From Methanosarcina vacuolata Z-761 (GTDB lineage: Archaea > Halobacteriota > Methanosarcinia > Methanosarcinales > Methanosarcinaceae), in NCBI RefSeq assembly GCF_000969905.1, contig NZ_CP009519.1, positions 1 to 58,133 on the forward strand: a DNA stretch of 58,133 bases, written 5' to 3'. The notes beneath the pieces are model-generated. The model saw nothing but the letters and a program-made list of their open reading frames with translations, was not told the origin of the DNA and ran no database searches. The translations under genes were made by a program, and so were the position numbers. Below are positions 54,326 to 58,133 of this stretch, piece after piece; within the stretch, counting starts at the first letter, position 1; every line of letters begins with the position of its first letter.

Positions 54326-55477
54326 TCAAGTGTGGAACTGATGTATAATTTCCCAGCAATCGGTTAGGAATGGTCTGATATCTTTTACATCATATACTGC
54401 AAGATATGTTTTATCACTTTGGAGAAGATTTCTGAAAAATATACGATAGTATCCTTTTCGTTTTGCTAAGTTACTTATTTCATGTTTTATATATACAAAA
54501 TGTATATTTTTGTCTTTTATTTGAGTTTGGGATTTCACTTTTTTTCCAATAGCATCTAAGTATTGAGAGTATTGTAAATTGACTCCTGAAAGGTTTCCCA
54601 TCCTGTGCCACATCATTGAGCGTAAGTTTATTTCCATTAGTTTGTATTTTTTGTCTCTCTGATCATATTTAAATTCGGGCTCAGCAATCCCTTTTATGTT
54701 CATACCATTTAATAAAATTCTTCCTTGTTCGAGAATTTCTTCTGGGGCTTCATTTGAGGCACTTGAAAATACACCAAAATCATTTGGATACTGGGATAAC
54801 TTTTTTCCTGTCCATTCATTCAGGATTTTTCCATCTTGATTTCTGTAGGCTACATATGCATATATGCAGGATCCGTCTCCCGGAATTATTTCTGAAGCCA
54901 AAAAGCTTATTCCAGTATCAAGGTGTCTTTCAAGATCCTTTCTGTTTTTTTCAACTTCTTTTAAACCAGTCAGAATTAAGTTACGAAAAACATTTGTCTT
55001 CATATCTTCTCTTTTTTTAGGTTTAATGATGATCGGGAATTGAATCTTTTTTATGTTTTCTATATCTTCTTTTTTTTGTATTTCCATTGTTTTGGGGTAT
55101 GGTACTCCTAATGCTTCACAGTATGAATACTGAACATATTTGTCTAGACATTCTTTCAGATTTTCATGATTAAAGGGTAAAAAGCAGAAAGGACTGATTT
55201 TATCATAGATAGCATGCAAATTTTCAAGATACAGATCATCGGAAGGAAACACAATTACTCGTTCATATTCTTCATGCAGATTTCTAATCTCTTTAAGCAG
55301 GCTTTCTGGGGTTTCGTCAATGAGTATGAATTTTTTTATTTTATTGCTATATGATGCCAACTTCTTAGAACTATCAAAAAGTATTATGTCTTGTACTCTT
55401 TTCTCATGTAACTCCTGAATTATCGAATATCCATTTACATATCCACCAAGAACCAGAGCACAGTGATCTCTTTCCAT
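54326..55477 (-). CDS. ATP-grasp enzyme
   Basis: 383 residues from ATG 55477, chosen because AAGGTG lies six bases upstream; an in-frame upstream start (55516) would add 13 residues of no family sense. It opens with MERDHCALVLGGYVNGYSII (Rossmann-like pre-domain). ATP-grasp landmarks: FPIIIKPKKRE (Lys, about 160-170), a lid region and the metal-binding KLMEINLRSMMWHRMGN (Glu, Asn, Arg). Relatives in glycan loci ligate an amino acid or similar group to a sugar carboxylate; the substrate cannot be read from sequence. Stands upstream of the deacetylase gene, same strand. Confidence 0.85.
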   Translation of the reverse strand: MERDHCALVLGGYVNGYSIIQELHEKRVQDIILFDSSKKLASYSNKIKKFILIDETPESLLKEIRNLHEEYERVIVFPSDDLYLENLHAIYDKISPFCFLPFNHENLKECLDKYVQYSYCEALGVPYPKTMEIQKKEDIENIKKIQFPIIIKPKKREDMKTNVFRNLILTGLKEVEKNRKDLERHLDTGISFLASEIIPGDGSCIYAYVAYRNQDGKILNEWTGKKLSQYPNDFGVFSSASNEAPEEILEQGRILLNGMNIKGIAEPEFKYDQRDKKYKLMEINLRSMMWHRMGNLSGVNLQYSQYLDAIGKKVKSQTQIKDKNIHFVYIKHEISNLAKRKGYYRIFFRNLLQSDKTYLAVYDVKDIRPFLTDCWEIIHQFHT

Positions 55478-55535
55478 ACCGAACACCTTAATTACATTTG
55501 TAAATTTTGGATACACCTATTGCATCGACTTTTGA

Positions 55536-55739
55536 TTAATTATATATTTTCAAGTTACCAAAGATGGCACTACCTGGATTATGGTTTACCTTGGGAGCAA
55601 CTATGCTCTTAGCCAAGATGCTTTGAGAAGTAGTTTCAGCATGAGTAATCGGACCCTGTTTACAGATTGACATAAATATTACTATTAAAACTAGGAAAAA
55701 CAGTACTAAAACTGTAGCTTTGACTCTGATTTTAAGCAT
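55536..55739 (-). CDS. Short membrane-anchored or secreted peptide, perhaps a truncated gene
   Basis: 67 residues: KIRVKATVLVLFFLVLIVIF signal or membrane anchor, then a 40-residue polar tail (HAETTSQSILAKSIVAPKVN...). No Shine-Dalgarno. It may be the surviving start of a larger secreted protein; the codon pattern and signal are convincing but no domain is left. Confidence 0.45.
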   Translation of the reverse strand: MLKIRVKATVLVLFFLVLIVIFMSICKQGPITHAETTSQSILAKSIVAPKVNHNPGSAIFGNLKIYN

Positions 55740-56293
55740 ATAGATACAGCCAGGTATTTTTGGAATAGGTCAAATTTAGTAATGTAGTGAGTTATTGATC
55801 AACTCCAAAAAAGCAAATATATCCATTTTTTTAAGAAAATGAAGATAGTTTTATGCACATGTTTTCGATAACTCAAATCCACTGTTATAAATTATTTATA
55901 AGTATGTGTGTCTTACAAAATAAATTTTTCTACTCAGTTTGACCGTATACTAAAAGTTGTGTAAATACGATTGACTTAATATCTGTTTTCTTAATCTAAA
56001 AATAAGAAATGACTTCCGACACTTCTGTTTTCAAAAATGTTTGTGGAAAATTCATGGCATATCATTATGGAAACGAACTGTGGAGTGCAACTTGATCAAA
56101 ATCAAGTCCTTAAATTAAATAAACCCTCAAAGGAAGCTTTTCTCTCAAAACGGAGCTTATTGATCTCTGTCAATGGCTCATTTTATAGTTAATCCACAAA
56201 CAACTATCTTCAAACAATAGGTTAGTAAGTTATATAAGGAAAGTAGTTTCTTTAACTTAATTAATAAATTTAATCTGTAATAAAGAGACTTGT
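55740..56293. other. Intergenic region between divergent genes
   Basis: 554 AT-rich bases; promoters for both sides must be here. TTATAAATTATTTATAAG (about 55883-55902) is a candidate TATA tract. No gene or repeat recognised. Confidence 0.45.
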
Positions 56294-57343
56294 ATGCGAA
56301 ATAACTGGATAGACTCCTTGAAAGGTATGGCAATAATACTTGTTGTTATTGGTCATCTAAGTACTCTATTTAGTGGATTAGTATTTTACAAATTAAATCA
56401 ATATATATATTCCTTCCATATGCCATTGTTTTTTTTCATATCTGGATATTTAATTAATTTTGAAAAATATATGAATATAGAGAAAACTTATTTCAAAAAA
56501 AGAGTTTATTCTTTAATTGTCCCGTATTTCTTTTTTTCAGCAATAGCTTACCTGTTTTATATTACAATGGATTATTTATATCAACCACAGATTCATAATA
56601 TTGAACTATTTGAAAAGAGTGTAGTTTTTAACCTCTACGCTATTTTTTGTTCTGCAAATGGTTATCTTTTAGATACTCCATTGTGGTTTTTACCCTGTTT
56701 ATTTATAACTGAAATCTTGTTTTTTATATCAAGAAAAAATCTTAAAGAAAACTATCAGCTTTTAGCACTGGTAATATTCTTCTCACTTACTGGTTTCTTA
56801 TATAGTACTTATATTCCATTAAGAATGCCCTGGAGCTTTGATATAGCATTAACAGGTGTGGTTTTCTATTTAGCAGGTTATTTTTTCAAAAGAAACTATG
56901 AAAATGTTTTTTTTAGAAAAAGCTATATTTTTATTTTTGTTCTTTTTCTAATACACATAATGTCCTCTTTTACAAATTCCAGGGTTGATATGTATAAATT
57001 AATTTATAATAACTACTTCTTATTTTATCTTTCAGCTTTTTCTGGAATACTTGTGTATTTTTATATATTTAAGAGGATAAAACCCTCAAAAATTTTACAG
57101 TTTTATGGAAGAAATAGCCTAATTATTTTAGGGTTTCATTATATAATAATCTCTACACTAAAATATACATTTCCAGTCCTGTTCAGTCACTTAAACTTAA
57201 AAATTAGTGAAACTCTATTTTTTATAATCAGTATATTTTTAATATTACTTTCATTAATTCCTGCTATAGTTATAACTAATAGATATTTTCCATGTATTTT
57301 AGGAAAGAAAGCAGAAAAACCACATATTTTAGCAGTGGGGTGA
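56294..57343 (+). CDS. Membrane acyltransferase family 3
   Basis: 349 residues, about ten membrane helices. It opens WIDSLKGMAIILVVIGHLST, the family signature with the conserved His21 at the end of helix 1; YSFHMPLFFFISGYLI (helix 2) and the FLPCLFITEI region follow at normal spacing. Closest to the fucose 4-O-acetylase-like subgroup. It would O-acetylate the glycan across the membrane. ATG 56294; no strong Shine-Dalgarno. It is directly upstream of the split membrane-protein gene and in the same direction. Confidence 0.85.
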   Translation: MRNNWIDSLKGMAIILVVIGHLSTLFSGLVFYKLNQYIYSFHMPLFFFISGYLINFEKYMNIEKTYFKKRVYSLIVPYFFFSAIAYLFYITMDYLYQPQIHNIELFEKSVVFNLYAIFCSANGYLLDTPLWFLPCLFITEILFFISRKNLKENYQLLALVIFFSLTGFLYSTYIPLRMPWSFDIALTGVVFYLAGYFFKRNYENVFFRKSYIFIFVLFLIHIMSSFTNSRVDMYKLIYNNYFLFYLSAFSGILVYFYIFKRIKPSKILQFYGRNSLIILGFHYIIISTLKYTFPVLFSHLNLKISETLFFIISIFLILLSLIPAIVITNRYFPCILGKKAEKPHILAVG

Positions 57344-57716
57344 ATGCATCAAAATATCCATTTTTTGAAAGTTTACAAATAAAAACCAATAAACACTTGT
57401 TGTTAACTCGCAACTTTGTAAATAAATTTATATATACATCAGTTCAATATCATGGTGGATGTTTATTTTAATCTATGCAACAAAGCTAGTATCAGTTGCT
57501 TCAGTTAGTGATATTATATGCCATGAAGTTTCTCCCCAGAATTCCAAAATCGCTACAGAAACTGGCAGGCTAAAATATTATATCCAGAGTGTTGATAAAT
57601 ATTGTAGTTTTTACAATATGATATTATTTATTTTAAATACCCCATTGCTTGCACCAAAATACATCCCCAGGCCCTTGGGTTTTCGGCTAGACTCTTAATA
57701 TAACTGGAGACATTAC
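57344..57716. other. Intergenic region without a supported gene
   Basis: 373 bases. A 79-codon plus-strand frame here has no ribosome site or recognisable sequence and is not called. TTTATATATACATC (about 57427-57440) is a probable TATA tract. Confidence 0.45.
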
Positions 57717-58133
57717 ATGTTAAAATACTTTTCTAATAAGTTTCAGTTATTATCTACATCAATATCTTTTGTACTACTATCGTATTCTCTTTTCTTGATT
57801 GCAGGAAAACCAGCTACAGGATATGAGCTATCAATATATTGGGCTACACCGTCAATTTTTTGGATAGCTTTAATATTCAGTTTAATAAATGGTATATTTC
57901 TTTTATGGTCTTCTATTTCCACGGAAAACAGGAAACGATTTAACATAGGATTTTTCCAGGTAATTTTTTGTAATATTTTATTAGTTCTGCTTCCCAAATT
58001 AAGGAACTACACTCTGATCATGGGGAGAGGAGATAATGCCGACTATGTAGGATATGCAATGGATATAAGCATTTATGGCTATCTTCCTGATTACAATTTT
58101 TATCCATATACTTCCGTACTTATTTCTCAAATA
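57717..58133 (+). CDS. Large multi-membrane surface-glycan protein, 5' part
   Basis: From ATG 57717 the frame is open to the window end (139 codons): MLKYFSNKFQLLSTSISFVL, then GKPATGYELSIYWATPSIFW, then a helix, RGDNADYVGYAMDISIYGYL and YTSVLISQI. It aligns with the first part of the 620-residue protein at 47512 (NSPAKGYEASVYTGTPLIVW; GDPGAHIGHVKSIVESGHIP; FVHVYASQI). The last codon ends on the window's last base, and the frame at base 1 continues the alignment. See the first finding. Confidence 0.85.
   Translation, partial: MLKYFSNKFQLLSTSISFVLLSYSLFLIAGKPATGYELSIYWATPSIFWIALIFSLINGIFLLWSSISTENRKRFNIGFFQVIFCNILLVLLPKLRNYTLIMGRGDNADYVGYAMDISIYGYLPDYNFYPYTSVLISQI

Noticed and set aside
57459-57698. 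79-codon plus-strand frame before the split membrane gene
   Set aside because: No ribosome site, mixed composition, not like a protein; lies where the promoter should be.

Overview
The window looks like archaeal DNA from the Methanosarcina group. It is AT-rich and carries an Orc1/Cdc6 initiator, TATA-type promoters, DUF1699, PKD-domain surface proteins with dockerin-like C-termini, and IS1341-type TnpB DNA. No rRNA, tRNA or CRISPR array was recognised. The two window ends appear to be the two halves of one membrane-protein gene. The frame open at the right end (57717 on) and the frame open at the left end (to 1329) give, when joined, a 581-residue protein. That protein aligns without a gap at the junction to the intact paralogue at 47512-49374. 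With an orc1/cdc6 gene, large ORB-like arrays, a ParA/ribbon-helix-helix pair and a recombinase, the simplest reading is a complete circular plasmid of about 58 kb, cut open inside a gene.

Layout: (1) 33.9 kb, through the window ends, to 9.1 kb is a surface-polysaccharide region. It has GT2 and GT4 glycosyltransferases, a UDP-GlcNAc 2-epimerase, an SDR epimerase, two flippases, two large multi-membrane proteins, two polysaccharide deacetylases, hexapeptide and membrane acyltransferases, a PaaK-like ligase, an ATP-grasp enzyme and a GH18 hydrolase. Many of these genes use a run of five or more G as ribosome-binding site, several with TTG or GTG starts. (2) 9.5-24.7 kb, all on the minus strand, encodes secreted proteins: a cohesin-like/PKD protein, three dockerin-bearing proteins (PKD, papain-like peptidase, NHL repeat) and two large LamG-containing paralogues. 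A TnpB element inserted in this operon inside a further cohesin-like gene; the empty site can be rebuilt to the base. (3) 25-33.6 kb is the replication and maintenance region: 23 copies of a 16-bp repeat before parA, a long 53/106-bp repeat array, orc1/cdc6, and eight regularly spaced inverted copies of the same ORB-like core, then DUF1699 and a tyrosine recombinase.

The genes together suggest a plasmid that changes the host cell surface: it would make and export an acetylated/deacetylated glycan and a set of secreted proteins that may assemble by cohesin-dockerin pairing. Decay is visible throughout: at least seven orphan IS605-type right ends, tnpB remnants, a truncated epimerase copy, and two genes whose expected ATG reads AGG or ACG.
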